Source: Pterois miles (Eukaryota > Chordata > Actinopteri > Perciformes > Scorpaenidae). Taken from it: a stretch of DNA of 64,000 nt. The stretch spans positions 16,868,001-16,932,000 of the forward strand of contig CAMQGK010000299.1 of NCBI GenBank assembly GCA_947000775.1. The letters run 5' to 3'. The notes beneath the pieces were generated by a model. That model was not told the DNA's origin, ran no database searches, and saw only the letters and a list, made by a program, of their open reading frames with translations. Of the stretch, positions 11,291 to 24,192 are shown one piece after another. Position 1 is the first letter of the stretch. Each line of letters starts with the position of its first letter. A program made the position numbers and the translations under genes.

Positions 11291-12545
11291 AAGCAAAGTC
11301 ATTAAGATATAAAATAAAGCTATTTTTCTTCATTCTAGAGGCAAGATTTCTACCCAACAGCAGCAGCCTTTTTGCTGAATTATCCAGATGGTCTCTGCAT
11401 GTGCTGTACTCTATCATTTAAACCACGCTCCCTCTATTGTGATGCATATCTGCACGTGGTGCCTTTTAGCCCCGAGCCCCTTTCATACCAGAATCAGTGC
11501 GTCTCAATCAATCTGAGCTCCTTTTATTCACAGTGACCCCCGTTCGGTCCGGCTTCAGCCAGCAGCTTTTGGAGCCAGTCAGTAGAAGGTTATTTGTCTT
11601 ATGTCAGAGGATATATAACAATAGCAGTTTCTATAGGAGTGTGATTGATATAACCATCTGCCTGACTGGACACCTTGATTAAACTTTAGGAGAGGAGTGT
11701 AATCCTGATGCCTCTGGGTAGTGCAGAGGATTTAACGTATAAGGGTAAAACCACAGAGAAAAGTGTAGTATTGCTTGTGAAATGACTTGGCTGCCTCCCA
11801 GTGTTTACATACATGCATTTATATTTTAGTAAGGTGGCTGTCTGGTCTGTCAGCTGGAGATGATTCTGGCCTGTCGGCTCAGCTCTTCAGGGTGGTCACT
11901 CTGTGAACACATTAATCTCACAGCGGAGAAAAGAAGTCGTGACCTCGGGTGTTTTTCTTTCAGGGGAAGTCATTTTCAGACTGGGCAGTCTGCTCCTTTC
12001 TGATGGGACTTGTAAACACGGAGCTGTGCTTGGTCAACGAGTGACCTCTAGTCTGTTTCCTCACTGGTTAATTAAAGTGAGAGCCTGCTGACAAAAATAA
12101 ACACAGATGGTTTAGAATGAAAAGGAAAACTTGTGAAATAATTCACAAGATAGAGCATTGACATCTTACAGGCAACGACTTGGACGTAATAATGACGAGT
12201 TTGCAGACACTGTCAAGTCTTAATTGAAAGGTACGTAGAGTCAAAAACACACAGGATAAAATTCAAGTTGGTCTACATCAGGACGATGAATTCAGTTAAC
12301 CTTTGTTCAGACTACAGGTCTGAAACATGTGAAACAAAGAGTTTATCTTGGATGTTTATCACAGTCTGGAATGTCTCCTGAGACCAGTACAATGGTTGCA
12401 TTATCTCCTCTATCTCCTCTACTGTACATCCTGAATGGGCTTCGTACTACACCAAAGACAGCGACACCAGTTTCACCTCGCTGATCTAACATTCCTTGAG
12501 ACTATACGGGCAAACCTTCATTCAAACTGAAACAAGACTAACATG
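11291..12545. other. Intergenic sequence, nothing recognised
   Basis: No feature could be supported in this stretch. Confidence 0.5.
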
Positions 12546-13140
12546 CTTAAACCTGCAGTAGGCAGAATGTTTTTGGCATTACTGAGCAAAAAAATCTAAA
12601 AATACCTTTCGCATATTGTAATTCAAATGTCCTGAGAGAAAACTAGACTTCCGCAGCTCCTCATGGCTCTGTTTTCAGGATTTTAAAAAATCTAGCCTGT
12701 TACGGTAGACTTTGACCAATCACAGGTCATTTTAGAGAGAGTGTTCCTATTCGCTGTTCATTCAGCGGAGGCAGCCGTCAATCACTCACCAACACCAGCC
12801 ACATAGATGCTCCGCCTGCTGGGCGGTGCTTGGTATTTTCTCAACTGATCACAACATGGCTCCTGGGTCACAAAGTTTTTGATTTTACAGCTAAACGGTA
12901 ACTACGAGATGTTTCTGAACATTTGAGGAGAGAAATAGTCATTACCGTAACAGAATATTGATTCATATTTGATCAGCGCTGCCTAGTTTGACCGTTGGGT
13001 CGGAGATCGTGAGCGATTGATTCATGACTCTCATAGATGGCAGACTCCAGCTCGGCTCTGATTGGTTGTTTTCTTCCGGTCTGTGAAATCTTGCAGATGC
13101 TGTTAGGAGCACCGGAGGACACAAAGGCACATGACTGTTT
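12546..13140. repeat. Probable fish miniature element (CCTGCAGTAGGCAGAAT type)
   Basis: It starts CCTGCAGTAGGCAGAATG and contains TGGCTCTGTTTTCAGG and CCAATCACAGGTCATTT, which I recall as a high-copy fish repeat. It is the only copy in the window, so support here is from memory only. Confidence 0.4.
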
Positions 13141-13364
13141 TCAGATTACCTGATTCCCTGTCTCACACAGTACTGTCAGGACATAGTGACCATTTAATGA
13201 AAGCAACTTCAGCCCTAAACTCACAGGCTGATAGGAATATCATTAGTTTTGCAGCTATTTGGTCATTAAACAAAACAAAAATGTATTTGACAAATTTTGA
13301 CCTATTGATGATAAGTGAAAGGATCACCAGCGTTACTAACATTCATCCTGCATGGATCACATAG

Positions 13365-14170
13365 ACGGTATATAAGAAGTGGACGTAGTCGCTGTGACGT
13401 CACCCACTGGTTTGTGGACTGCCGTTTTGAAGACTCAAGTCCAGCATTTGCGCTGTCGCCATTTTGGTTTACTGCAACCAAAGGTGACACGAGAGAGGGG
13501 AGTTAAGTACAATTGAACACTGAATAAGACATTTTTTTAGCAACCAAAAACATTATAATTAACTTTCATGAACTGAAAACACAAAAGAGTTATTGTTCAC
13601 TTGTGCAATTGTGTAGTCTGTTTATTGTCAATACACTATATATTATTCTTATTTTTAATATTTCCATCTATTTAAATAGTTCATATGTTATGCCTATCTA
13701 CTATTGTTTTGCTTTTCTTGTTTTTAATTATTGTATCTTGCTTGCTTGTTTTATCTGATGCTTCTTGTTTTTGAACTTTCCCCTTTGCTGCTGTACACTG
13801 CAAATTACCCCGCTGTGGAACTAATAAAGGAATATCTTATGCTATTTGATCTTAAAGTTGTACGATGTAAAAGTGGACAACTCCCAGACCGGACAGCATC
13901 CTAAAGCATCCCCTTCTTTATGGTCTATTTGACTCTAAATGGGACCATAACTTACTAAATGAACATCATGTTGTATTGAAGAAGACTTTAAACTAGTGAT
14001 CGAGACCATAAACTCATGTTTACAGTGTTTACTGAGGGAATAAACCAAGAAGTAGATTCATTTTCTCATAGACTTCTACACAAATTGACTATCTTTCTGC
14101 AACCAGAGGAGTCGCCCCCTGCTGGCTGTTAGAAAGAATGCAGGTTTAAGTCACTTTTCAGACCTGGAGA
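13365..14170 (+). repeat. ATATAAGAAGTGGACGTAG repeat, copy 1, interrupted
   Basis: It opens with TATATAAGAAGTGGACGTAG and closes near CCCCCTGCTGGCTGTTAG. The same order of blocks is found inverted at 19736-20262 and forward at 40857-41880. This copy is split by a LINE 3' fragment at about 13620-13845. Confidence 0.75.
13620..13845 (+). mobile_element. 5'-truncated L2-type LINE, 3' UTR only
   Basis: It ends in GGAACTAATAAAGGAATATC, nearly the same as the end of the full LINE at 18343, and has the same TGCTGCTGTA block upstream. It interrupts the repeat at 13365-14170, so it inserted later than that repeat. Confidence 0.7.
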
Positions 14171-15054
14171 CTCCCACTGGTGAAACATCTTTGCGAAATT
14201 TCTTCACAATCCATCCAATACTTGTCCGGACATCTCACCCAAAACCACAAATCAATCACCAAAAACTGTATTATTGATACACAAAGCAGCCATTTAATTT
14301 CCCATATATTACCATACTGTGAGTCACTGTTAATTGGGTGGATGTCTTTTACCAGGACACCAGAGGACATTTAACTACATGTCCTCACCTCTCTGATCAA
14401 TGGTCCATCCATATATTTTAGATTGAAAAGGGAGCAGTTTTATTCTCTATTCCTTTATAATTCTCTATTTTTACACATTTCTAAGATGGCTGAGCAACCA
14501 TAAAACCATCTCCAATCATCTAAATTATTAACATTATAAATCAAGGCATGAATGCATTATTTAGTGGAGTCCTATAAAACAGACTGGAGCTTTCTTGTAA
14601 CCTTAACTGGATTCTCGTCCCTCCAACTCAACCTGCTTACATAACTCACTAAAATCAGGTTGTACCAGCACCGAACAGGTTTACAGTGATTAGAAGCTTA
14701 ACCCATTAACATGTGGGGAAACTGATAACATTCTCCGTCCACAACAAACACTTTACCCCACAAATAAACCTGTCTTATAAGCAGGGTGGCGTGTTTGAGG
14801 AAAGGATTTCTCCCGTTTTATGAAATGCGATTTACAGCCATGTTTGACTTACAATGGCCTCTTTGTCAAACCGCGATCGGGCTTAATGTTATTTCAGGGG
14901 GTGATAATGTGATAACCACAGCCACCCTGTGTTGTTTTAGGTAATCTGTGATCAAATAATGACCCCCAGGAAAACAGGCTGAGGGTATAAAGACAAGGCA
15001 GCTGTTTGTCTGAGCTGACAGGGTCACTAATCAGGAGGAGGTCTGAGTCCAGTG
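14171..15054. other. Intergenic sequence, nothing recognised
   Basis: No gene or repeat was recognised upstream of the LINE target site. Confidence 0.5.
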
Positions 15055-15147
15055 AATCCACAACTTCTAACCCCAGTGTGATGATATAAAGTTCATATAT
15101 CTATCCAGCAGTTCTTATGTAAGCTTGCTAGATCATGTTATATCACA

Positions 15148-15885
15148 ATGACTGAGCTGTTTTCACATTATAATCTGGTTACACAGGAACAAGAGGAGAT
15201 AAAGAGGAGAAGAAGAGGATGTCGGGCTGGAGCTCAGCGTCGCGCACGGAGGATGAAATACAGACCAGTCCTTCCGTCTGTTTTGATGGGGAATGTGAGA
15301 TCTCTCCCCAACAAGATGGACGAGCTGGCGGCGCTGACCCGACATCAGAGGGAATATCGGGAGTGCAGTATGATGGTGTTCACCGAGACGTGGCTGACGG
15401 CGGCGACCACGGACGCGGTGACGGAGCTGGACGGGTTTAGGTTGGTGCGGGCGGACAGGACGAGAGACAGCGGTAAGAGGAAAGGAGGAGGACTGGCGGT
15501 GTTTGTGAATGATAGATGGTGTAACCCTGGTCACATCACTGTTAAAGAACAACACTGCAGCAGGGACATCGAGCTGCTCGCTCTTAGCATGAGGCCGTAT
15601 TATTTACCGCGGGAATTTACACATGTTATTATGATGGCTGTGTATGTTCCCCCCTCTGCTAACGGTGACACAGCTTGTGATGTCGTCTATTCAGTCACTA
15701 GCAGGCTGCAGACACAGCACCCTCAGGCCCTCCTCCTGGTCTCTGGAGACTTTAATCATGTCTCTCTGTCCTCCACTCTACCAACTTTCACCCAGTATGT
15801 GTCATGCTGCACACGGGGCAGTAAAATCCTGGACTTACTGTATGCTAACTGCAAGGAGGCATACACATCATCCCCCCTCCCCCCC
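15148..15885 (+). pseudogene. LINE endonuclease domain, frame lost at C run
   Basis: This is the N-terminal part of the LINE polyprotein, an APE-like endonuclease that nicks target DNA for target-primed reverse transcription. Visible motifs are NVRSLPNKMDEL (catalytic Asn 49), FTETW (Glu 80), YVPPS (Tyr 166), SGDFNH (Asp 201, Asn 203) and RGSKILDL (Asp 229). The final SDH motif is read only in the next frame (about 15894-15902), the one used by the reverse transcriptase. The literal open frame runs on to 15972, but its last 29 residues are out of frame. The start at 15148 is the first ATG and gives a basic N-terminus (KRRRRGCRAG). Confidence 0.9.
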
Positions 15886-18110
15886 TGGGAAGATCAGACC
15901 ACAACCTGGTTCATCTCCAGCCTGTGTACAGACCCCTGGTACACAGAGAACCAGCCGTCTCCCGCACAGTGAGGACATGGTCCAAGGAAGCTGAGGAAGC
16001 TCTGCAGGACTGTTTCAACACAACAGTGTGGGAGGAACTCTGGGACTCTCATGGGGAGGATATAGACGGACTGACGGGCTGCATCACGGACTACATAAAC
16101 TTCTGCGTGGAAAACACCTTACCAACCAGGACGGTAAGGTGTTTTTCCAATAACAAACCGTGGATTAATCCTGATATAAAGGCCCTCCTTAAGGAGAAGA
16201 AGAGGGCCTTTAGATCAGGAAATAAGGAGGAGCTGAAGGCTGTTCAGAGGGAGCTAAGGAGGAAAATCAGGGAGGGGAAGAACAGCTACAGGAAGAAGAT
16301 GGAGGAACAGCTGCAGCAGAACAACATCAGTGGAGTCTGGAAAGGCCTAAAAACCATCTCAGGCCACAAGAAACCAGACTCCAAGGCTGTGGGAGACCTA
16401 AAGTGGGTGAATGATTTGAACCACTACTTTAACAGGTTCAATGAGTCACCTACACCTACCCCTCCCCCAGCCCAGTCCACCCTGCTGCAGTTCCCTCCAT
16501 CTCCCACTTCAAGACAGTGCCCCCCCTCCTCCTCCTCCTTCACCACCTTCAGCACAACAATAGCCCCCCCACTGACATCGACACCTACAGCTCTACCTAT
16601 GGCTCCAGCAGACCCGTCACACAGACAACCCCCCTCTGCTCCACTACACAACTCTACTCCCCCACCCCCCTCCTCTGCCTCTGACACACAGCCCCCCTGC
16701 TCCAGTTTGTCCTTCACAACACTTCAGGTGAAGAACCAGTTCATGAAGATGAACGTGAGGAAGGCTACGGGTCCAGATGGCATCAGCTCCAGGCTCCTGA
16801 AGTCCTGCGCAGATCAGCTGTGTGGGACTTTTGGACGTCTATTCAACCTGAGCCTGAAGCTGAGGAAGGTACCACAACTGTGGAAGACATCCTGCGTGGT
16901 ACCTGTGCCCAAGACCCCACACCCCAAGGACCCCAGCAGCTTCAGGCCGGTGGCATTAACATCCCACCTGATGAAGGCCCTGGAGCGCCTGGTCCTCCAA
17001 CATCTCCGCCCTGTGGTGAGTCCATCCATGGACCCACTACAGTTTGCCTATCAACCTGGCATTGGGGTGGATGATGCCGTCATCTTCCTTGTGGACCGAG
17101 CTCTGTCTCACCTGGAGAAACCTGGGAGCACTGTGAGGATCATGTTCTTTGATTTCTCCAGTGCTTTCAACACCATCCAGCCGACACTTCTGGGGGACAA
17201 ACTGGAGACTGCAGGGGTAGATCAACATCTTACATCCTGGATACTGGACTACCTCACAAACCGCCCACAGTTTGTGAGGACACAGGACTTCATTTCAGAC
17301 ACGGTGGTCTGCAGTGTGGGGGCCCCGCAGGGAACGGTTCTGGCTCCGTTCCTCTTCACGCTCTACACTGCAGACTTCACTTACAACTCACCAACCTGTC
17401 ACCTGCAGAAGTTCTCTGATGACTCTGCTATCGTCGGCCTCATCACTGATGGGGACGACGCGGAGTACAGAGAACTTTCCCAGGACTTCGTGGACTGGTG
17501 CCTGCAGAACCACCTCCAGATCAACGCGGGGAAAACTAAAGAGCTGGTGGTGGATTTCCGCAGGCAAACTCATCCCCCTCCAACACCGGTGAACATCCAG
17601 GGATCAGACATTGAGATGGTGACATCTTATAAATACCTGGGTGTTCACCTGAACAATAAACTGGACTGGACAACAAACTCCTCTGCACTCCATAAGAAAG
17701 GCCAGAGCAGACTGTATCTGCTCAGGAGACTGAGGTCTTTTGGAGTGCAGGGGAAACTATTGAAAACTTTCTATGACACCGTGGTGGCATCAGCCATATT
17801 TTATGGAGTGGTTTGCTGGGGCAGCAGCATCACAGCTGCAGACAGGAAGAGGCTGGATAAGATTATCAAAAGGGCCAGCTCTGTCCTGGGATGCTCTCTG
17901 GACTCAGTGCAGGTGGTGGGAGAGAGGAGGATGACGGCTAAACTGTCATCCATGATGGAGAAGGACTCCCACCCCATGAGAGACTCCATCAGAGCTCTGG
18001 AGAGCTCCTTCAGTGACAGGCTGCTACACCCTAAGTGTACGAAGGAGCGTTACAGAAGGTCCTTCCTGCCTGCAGCTGTTAGACTCCATAACCAGCACTG
18101 CTCCCAGTAG
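15882..18110 (+). pseudogene. LINE reverse transcriptase domain, otherwise intact
   Basis: The frame continues the endonuclease after the C-run shift, starting with GRSDHNLV. It then gives a basic linker, a Pro/Ser/Thr-rich spacer (about 16440-16710) and the reverse transcriptase. Motifs are RKATGPDGISSRLLK, FRPVALTSHLMKALERLV, FFDFSSAFNTIQP, GAPQGTVLAPFLF and the active-site FSDD (17412-17423), where Phe-Ser replaces the common Tyr/Phe-Ala. Downstream YLGVHL and the C-terminal RRSFLPAAVRLHNQ match the CR1/L2 group. No internal stop is present over about 740 codons. No zinc knuckle is seen at the C-terminus, as in L2. It is labelled pseudogene only because it is out of frame with the endonuclease. 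Confidence 0.92.
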
Positions 18111-18283
18111 ACCACAATCACAGTCAAATTCACAACAAACTCACCGGACATAAGTGCAATAAGGACTTTATACAATTATATCATTGATGTGATGGACACA
18201 TTTTTTCTGTCTTACTTTTTTTTTTTTTCTATTTTCTATTATGTATATACTAATTTATTTTTATTTGTATTGCTGCTGTAACG

Positions 18284-18343
18284 TGTAAATTTCCCCACTG
18301 TGGGACTAATAAAGGAATATCTTATCTTATCTTATCTTAACAA
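18284..18343 (+). other. LINE 3' tail shared with SINEs
   Basis: The segment AAATTTCCCCACTGTGGGAC followed by TAATAAAGGAATATC and ATCTT repeats ends the LINE. The same segment ends the SINEs at 7541-7880 and 24193-24498. CCCA and TGGG can pair as a short stem around CTG, resembling the small 3' hairpins known to be recognised by L2-type reverse transcriptase. The function here is inferred. Confidence 0.65.
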
Positions 18344-18514
18344 GTAAATCCACAACTACATGACCTGTTTTTAAAAGACACCCATATATACAGTACGTAG
18401 ATCAGATACGTAGATCAGATATGTTTGTTTGTTGCATGTTTGCTTTGTGAGACTTAAGCAAAGAAAATACAAATATTCAACGACACATGTCCATTTCTGC
18501 TTGCTGCATGCCTT

Positions 18515-18840
18515 GATGTATAAAGAAAACTGGATCCAGCATTGGAGACGGGGCCCCGTTCATTTCTATCAATGTTGCTTAGTGGCGCATGAAGCCAAAA
18601 TGGTTCGACTTAACATCTGGAAAAGTACCTGGATCTTCTGGGTCTACAGGTCTTACTGGACCCTCCTGTGCATGTCTGACATAGATATCCACAGTAGGGT
18701 CTGCTCGGTCACAGGACTCGATCGCGGGGTCCCACCGTCACGGCTTGTGCTGTCGTAACGGTCTGGGTCTCCGTGGACATAAACAGAGGAAGGAAGCAAC
18801 TCATGGATTCGGCTATTAGTACGTTTTTACAACGTTTACG
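18515..18840 (+). repeat. CTGGATCCAGCATTGG repeat family, copy
   Basis: It shares GGGGCCCCGTTCAT, CAGTGGCGC-like and TACCTGGATCTTCTGGGTCT blocks with 56820-57060 (same strand) and 54725-54910 (inverted). No coding function is supported; short frames overlap in all copies by shared ancestry. Confidence 0.65.
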
Positions 18841-19735
18841 ACTTGATGATTTAAATCGCTACTTTGTGATTGACAGACTTTCATTCCTACCACCACCATC
18901 TTGAAAAGGTCGGCGTTGCAATATTTGTACATGTCCAAAAACCTGTTGATATCCAAGTCTTTCGTAATGCTTAAAAGTAGGTGTGTTTCTCCTTCCACCC
19001 AGAAATGTGGGTTTTTCTTTTGAGCATGGATCTCTAAAAACTACAGTATGGTTAAAGCTAGGGAGGGAAGTGTTAGAGTTAGGCAACTAAAACACAAACA
19101 ACAGGCTCCCAGTTAATAAATTTCAGGTCTCTGAGGGGACGTGAACATCAGCCTCCTGTGTGACAGTCGAGGTCCACTCCTCGCTTCCCGTCTCACGACA
19201 TTAAGGCAGCACTACTTTCTGCATTGCCACTGAACATTGGCATTGGATGTAAACCTTGAGGTCCAATACTGATGTCGTTCTGAGGGATACTGGGCTGAAT
19301 TAAATAGATATGAAGTTCCTGGCTTGAATCCAGTTAATTCCACTAAGACACGCTACTCGCTTATTTTCCCACGTCTGTTGGGTCTGTTGGGTCGAGCTGA
19401 CAACGTGTCGTCTGATCCCGGCATTAAGCAGCCATGAGAGAAAAGTGTGTCGGAGGTAATCTGAGGTTTATCACCCCGTCCTAGTAAATGATTATTTTAT
19501 CCCATTTCTAAAGAAAGCTGCCACAGTAAAGCTACTAATCCTCTAAATGGAGTTCCTCAGACTTTAACTAGCCTGTGTGATTGAGCTCCTGGCTGTGTGC
19601 ACTTTTTTGGACAGTGTTCATTACTTCACTTCTATCTTTAGACCAAAGCTATCGGTGAGATGGATAAAGCTGGCGAGACGTTGACATGTGGCTGAAGGGA
19701 AGTAGATCAGCGTGTCACTGCTGCTGACGATGTTA
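18841..19735. other. Intergenic sequence, nothing recognised
   Basis: No feature could be supported in this stretch. Confidence 0.5.
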
Positions 19736-20262
19736 TTTCAGGGGGCGACTCCTCTGGCTGCAGAAAGAAGTCTGATTGTATAGAAGTCTATGAGAAAATG
19801 AGTCTACTTCTCACTTGATTTAATACCTCAGTAAACATTGTAAACATGAGTTTATGGTCTCAATCACTAGTTTCAAGTATTCTTCAATACAGCAGGATGT
19901 TCATTTAGTAAATTATGGTCCCATTTAGAGTCAGATAGACCATAAAGCAGGGGATGCTTTACGGTGGGGCTACTTTGTGATTTGCAGGTTGCTACCATGG
20001 CGTTGTCCATGTTTTCATCTTAGAGTTTAAATCTTTCACAGTGTGTTTTCAGTTCGTGAAAGTTAACTATAAGCATTTTGGTTGCCTGAAAATGTTTTAT
20101 TCAGCATTCGGTTGTACTTAGCTCCACCCTCTTGTGTCACTTCTGGCTGCAAAGGACAAAGATGACGACGGTTAAAATGCCAAACTCGAGGCTTCAAAAC
20201 AGCAGTTCACAAACCAGTGGGTGATGCCACAGTGACTACGTCCACTTCTTATATACAGGCAG
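19736..20262 (-). repeat. ATATAAGAAGTGGACGTAG repeat, copy 2 (inverted)
   Basis: It begins GGGGGCGACTCCTCTGG and ends ACGTCCACTTCTTATATACA, the reverse complement of the order at 13365-14170. It is uninterrupted and so gives the ancestral arrangement of about 525 bp. Confidence 0.75.
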
Positions 20263-21546
20263 GGAGGTGGAGAGCTCCACACCAGGCAATAGTAGCTCCT
20301 CCTGTGGCCAGGAACAGAGCTTCACCTCGCAGCTCCGCTGGTCCCCAGTGGGTGTTGTTTGAGTTTGAGATGTTTCTCCTAAACCTAAATAGATTTGTTA
20401 AACATAACCACAACCTTTAACGTTACTCTTAGTTTCAAACGGGACAGAAATAGTGGTTTTCCTGGTTGAGTCCTGTCTTTGTTTGAACAATCCATCACCA
20501 CACTCTAATACAAAGTTCCTCTTACCAGCTATAAAATAAAACTTACAAAAAGACCCGAGGACAGCGGGAGGGCTAATGCTCATGTTTGGCAGGTTTGGTG
20601 CCACACACTGTTCACAGTAAACCAAGCATCTCTAGTCAGTCCACTGGACCAGACGACTGGTAACCTGCATCCACTGTGGAGCTCTAAATCCTGAGAGGTC
20701 TCAAACACAGCTGACTGGGGATCTTCAAGTCAAGATTAGTGTGGAGTTGAGATTTATTGCTACCACTACAGGGCTCATAAGAATCCAGGCAGTCTGCCAT
20801 ATTGTTCTGTTGTTCTGCAGCATCATAAATCAACGGAGGGTTCGAGGGTTTGGACGGTGTGTCGGATAAAAGCACACTAACATACAGTTACCCACTTCTA
20901 TACGGGAAATGTAGTTTTACCCTTTTCTCCTGATAAGAAAATATCAAATATGCAGACAGGTGACAAATTAAATAAATCTAAATTAATGAGGGCACGAAAG
21001 CACACCGTTATGGTAAGATGAGTATGAAAATGATGCCCGAAAATGATGGTTTGCGTTGGCCCATATTGTCACCAATCTGTGGTATAAAATGTCAAATAAA
21101 CATGATGTTATGAAGACAAATGAAAGGATTAATACTAGGAGAGTATTTCTTGGCATGCTTTTTCCTGAGAGAGGTTGAAAACAGCACTCACTACTAACTG
21201 TATCGTGGACTAGTGCTGTCCGAATTTATAGTAAGAAGCATTGGATCCAAAATGGAGTCCAACAGACCACAGACCATGGATGTAGAGGAGGTCGTGTTTT
21301 TGTTTTTGCCCTGCATGTTAGTAAATTGCTACAACTCCATTAAATCTTCTTGATGTCATGCTACTAGCGCTACTAGCTACTGGCCGATAGCCGGTTGTTT
21401 GGGAACAGAGACGTTAATACATCCGCCACAGTACAGGCTGACAGCATACAGCCCATGGGTGGATTAGAAGATAATAAAAGTGGTGAACTACAACCAATAT
21501 ATCCATTATTACAGCCGCATACAGCCAGCAGTAAGCTGGCAGAACC
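20263..21546. other. Intergenic sequence, nothing recognised
   Basis: No gene was recognised. Short frames on both strands lack domains or splice support. Confidence 0.5.
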
Positions 21547-21860
21547 AGATTTGTCATATGAGCGTGCAGGGCGGTGCAGTCCTGTGGGTCTGATGCTCGT
21601 TCATTATGACTATTAGCTAATTTAACAACTTTTAGGACATTATGACTTAAATGAGGACTATTAAAGTGTTCATACTGGGACGTTGATTTCTTTTTTTGAA
21701 AAATGATCCCCTGATTTACAGGCGTCTCTTAATATGACCATGGCTATGGACTCCTTGGCGCTTTCAGTCCAAAATGGCCATCTAGCGGTGTGTTTTCAAG
21801 AAAGCTTTGCCTCTTTGCTTTTATATTCTTTGTTATAAGTGCAATTTCCATACTATATTC
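21547..21860 (+). repeat. GTCATATGAGCGTGCAGGGC repeat, copy
   Basis: It shares the opening GTCATATGAGCGTGCAGGGC, the ACAACTTTTAGGACAT block and the CTATGGACTC...AAAATGGC block with 27533-28230. The latter copy is split by a SINE; this one shows the empty site. Confidence 0.75.
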
Positions 21861-23017
21861 AATAGTGTGAGCACCACACATTTTGCATTCTGCAGAATGT
21901 TAAGTATATAACTTTGTCTCTGTCTCTGAACATTGCTGCAATGCATTATGGACAAAAGTGTACATTCATCCCATAACGTTTAATTATCTGCTTCGTTGTT
22001 TTACTTTTTCTGTATTAAAATGGCGTCTCGTGCACTCGGAGGCCCATACTCTGGTCCCTCTGTCGCTCTCTATGCATGTGTGTGTAACCTTGACAGAGAA
22101 ATCTAAGCTTTGCTGAGTGCCTGCGAGCGCTGTGCTATCTTTAGCTTTTGTTGAAGCTTTTACCACTGGCCTCCTCCTACTCTTCCCACTCCTCCACCTC
22201 CTCCTCCTCCATTCCCCTCAGCCCACTCACTGTTGGCTGCACATGCAAACATGCACACTTATGCATGCTTGCACGCAACCGAACCCCACACACACACTAC
22301 TGTAACATACATATGCACAGTGCATAACTGTTACTGGGCAGATTAGAGGAAGCAACCTACTTTCTAGGATGAAAACATGAGCCTGATGTTTGTATCTTAC
22401 CACCGAGTGAAAGACTGACTCTTGTTCCCTGAGCGGCCAGGATTCCTGCCTGAGGGCGAGTTATAAGCCGCGAGCCTCACCGGATACACACCAAAAAATG
22501 TATTAAATTCAGTTCGTAGTGCTCTTAGTCTATAAACTATTAATACAAAATGTGCTTACACCAATTATAATTCATCAGAGTGTAATGGCCCTGCACCTCT
22601 TCTTCTACCTCATTTATGTTGCATATTATGCACATGGGCTCTTGTTTCTACTGGTTTGAAATGTATGAATTGTTGATACCTATTTCAGATTTTGATTAGC
22701 AGTTCACATGCTGGTGCAGAGCTCGTTGATTCTATAATATTAATGCAGCAACGTTTAACCAACCCTGTCGCCAGAAAGAACGTTTCTGATCCAAAAATAC
22801 ATTTCACTAATGTGTTTCATATCAGCCTTGAATTATGCTTGCAGAATCGCAAAATACCACAAGGTTAACGTTGTGAAACAACTGGTTAGGTTTAAGCAAC
22901 AAAACAAGGTCAAGGTTAGAAAAGCGATCATGGTTTGTGTTAAAATAACATAACATAACAACGTAACTACCATAAATAAATAGTGAGCGCTGCAGGAATG
23001 AGTCCTGAAACCTGGAT
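21861..23017. other. Intergenic sequence, nothing recognised
   Basis: It contains a CTCCTCCT-rich pyrimidine stretch near 22170-22215. No gene is supported. Confidence 0.5.
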
Positions 23018-23512
23018 ATTAGGGCACGTTCACACCAGCCTTGTTTAATCTGGTTGAACTGAACCCTGGAGCGTTTACCGCCTTGGTGTGGTTCGTTTGG
23101 GTTGGTGTGAATGCAGGAATCCTGGTGCGGATCAAGCAACCGTTCCCTGGTCCGCCTCGAAGGGGTGATCTCGGTCCGCTGTCAAGTGAACTCTAGAGCG
23201 GTTCAGCTTTGGTGTGAACACCATTTGAACCAATCACAGGAAGCGAACCATTTTATCTGTCATTTCATTGGTTAAAAGAATGGTGAAGAAGGTGAAGAAC
23301 GGTGCTCCACGATTTACGATATCCAGCTAGAAACTACAAGCGGTTTATTGTCTTTTGATCGTCCATCTGTCTGACCAATAATCAGTTTGCATTTCCACTA
23401 CTTGAGTTTCATTTAGACCGTTTGAGTTTTGCCTTTGTGAACCGGAACAGTGTATCATCCTCTCATCGGTTTGGTTCAGCACCCAGACCTTTAGGTGTGA
23501 ACCTGACCTCAG
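23018..23512. mobile_element. Miniature element with GTTCACACC inverted ends
   Basis: The left end GGGCACGTTCACACCAG and the right end TTTAGGTGTGAACCTGACCT are imperfect inverted repeats. The interior repeats GGTGTGAA motifs on both strands (near 23094, 23106, 23212), a style I recall from abundant fish non-autonomous elements. It is a single copy in this window. Confidence 0.5.
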
Positions 23513-23559
23513 TTAGCATGTTAGCTCTGCCACTTCCCTCATCTGGAAGTCGGTGGGTT

Positions 23560-24100
23560 TTAAGGTAGATGCCTGAAATAAGGTCTGTGGTTGACACAAC
23601 TGAAAAGTTTTTTCTACAATATAAAATATGTCAGTAAATATCCTACTTGTGAATTTTGAAGCTTTTACATGTCAAAGCTTGTACGTTAAAAAAGGCGGTT
23701 GCTAACAAGCAGCTAAATGAGACAACAAAATGTCATCACACCGACTCGTCTGCCTTCACAGCCTCATTGTGTATTATATTCTCAGGCTGAAGTGACCATG
23801 GTGTAGTTTGCTTATAACCTAACCATAGCTGTTTGCTCAGGGCGCACACTTCAGAAATCATAAGTGGTGTTTGTTTGTGGAGATTATGTTGCAGAACAAA
23901 ATGGATAAGTGTCATAAACGTGCGTGATCTTATTTTCTGCAATAATCCAAAACCCTGTGGAAAAATCTCACTGGCTTTTTGTCGAGGGAACCAGGACGAC
24001 GCAAACTTCCTGGTTGACCTACAAAAATACATCATCTCTGCAGCAGATGAGAAAGCTATCAATCTTCTCACCTAACTCTCAACAAGCAAACAAAATTAGC
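23560..24100 (+). repeat. AAAAAAGGCGGTTGCTAA repeat, copy 1
   Basis: The segment from AAAAAAGGCGGTTGC through CAGCCTCATTGTGTA to a GTTGACCTACAAA block recurs inverted at 56220-56700. Its middle part recurs at 25840-26140. Short similar frames in the two main copies reflect shared DNA ancestry, and no protein family was recognised. Confidence 0.65.
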
Positions 24101-24192
24101 ACATTTTTTGCTATACTTTTGCATAATTTTATGTACATTTCCCCAAAATTTAGCCTAGCATGTTTGTAAACTTAGGAATGATTATATTATTA

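Larger units (their letters stand above)
15066..18346 (+). mobile_element. Near-complete L2-type LINE with target-site duplication
   Basis: A non-LTR retrotransposon of about 3.28 kb encodes an AP-type endonuclease followed by reverse transcriptase. It has a short 5' leader (about 80 nt) and a 3' UTR of about 230 nt ending in ATCTT repeats. It is flanked by AATCCACAACT at 15055-15065 and 18347-18357; one base further out differs (GTG versus GTA), giving a 13-of-14 match. That duplication fixes both ends. The RT motifs and the C-terminal SFLPAAVRLHNQ block fit the CR1/L2 group. The only lesion seen is one base missing in a C run near 15872-15885, so the insertion looks young. The clade is inferred from motifs. 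Confidence 0.9.
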
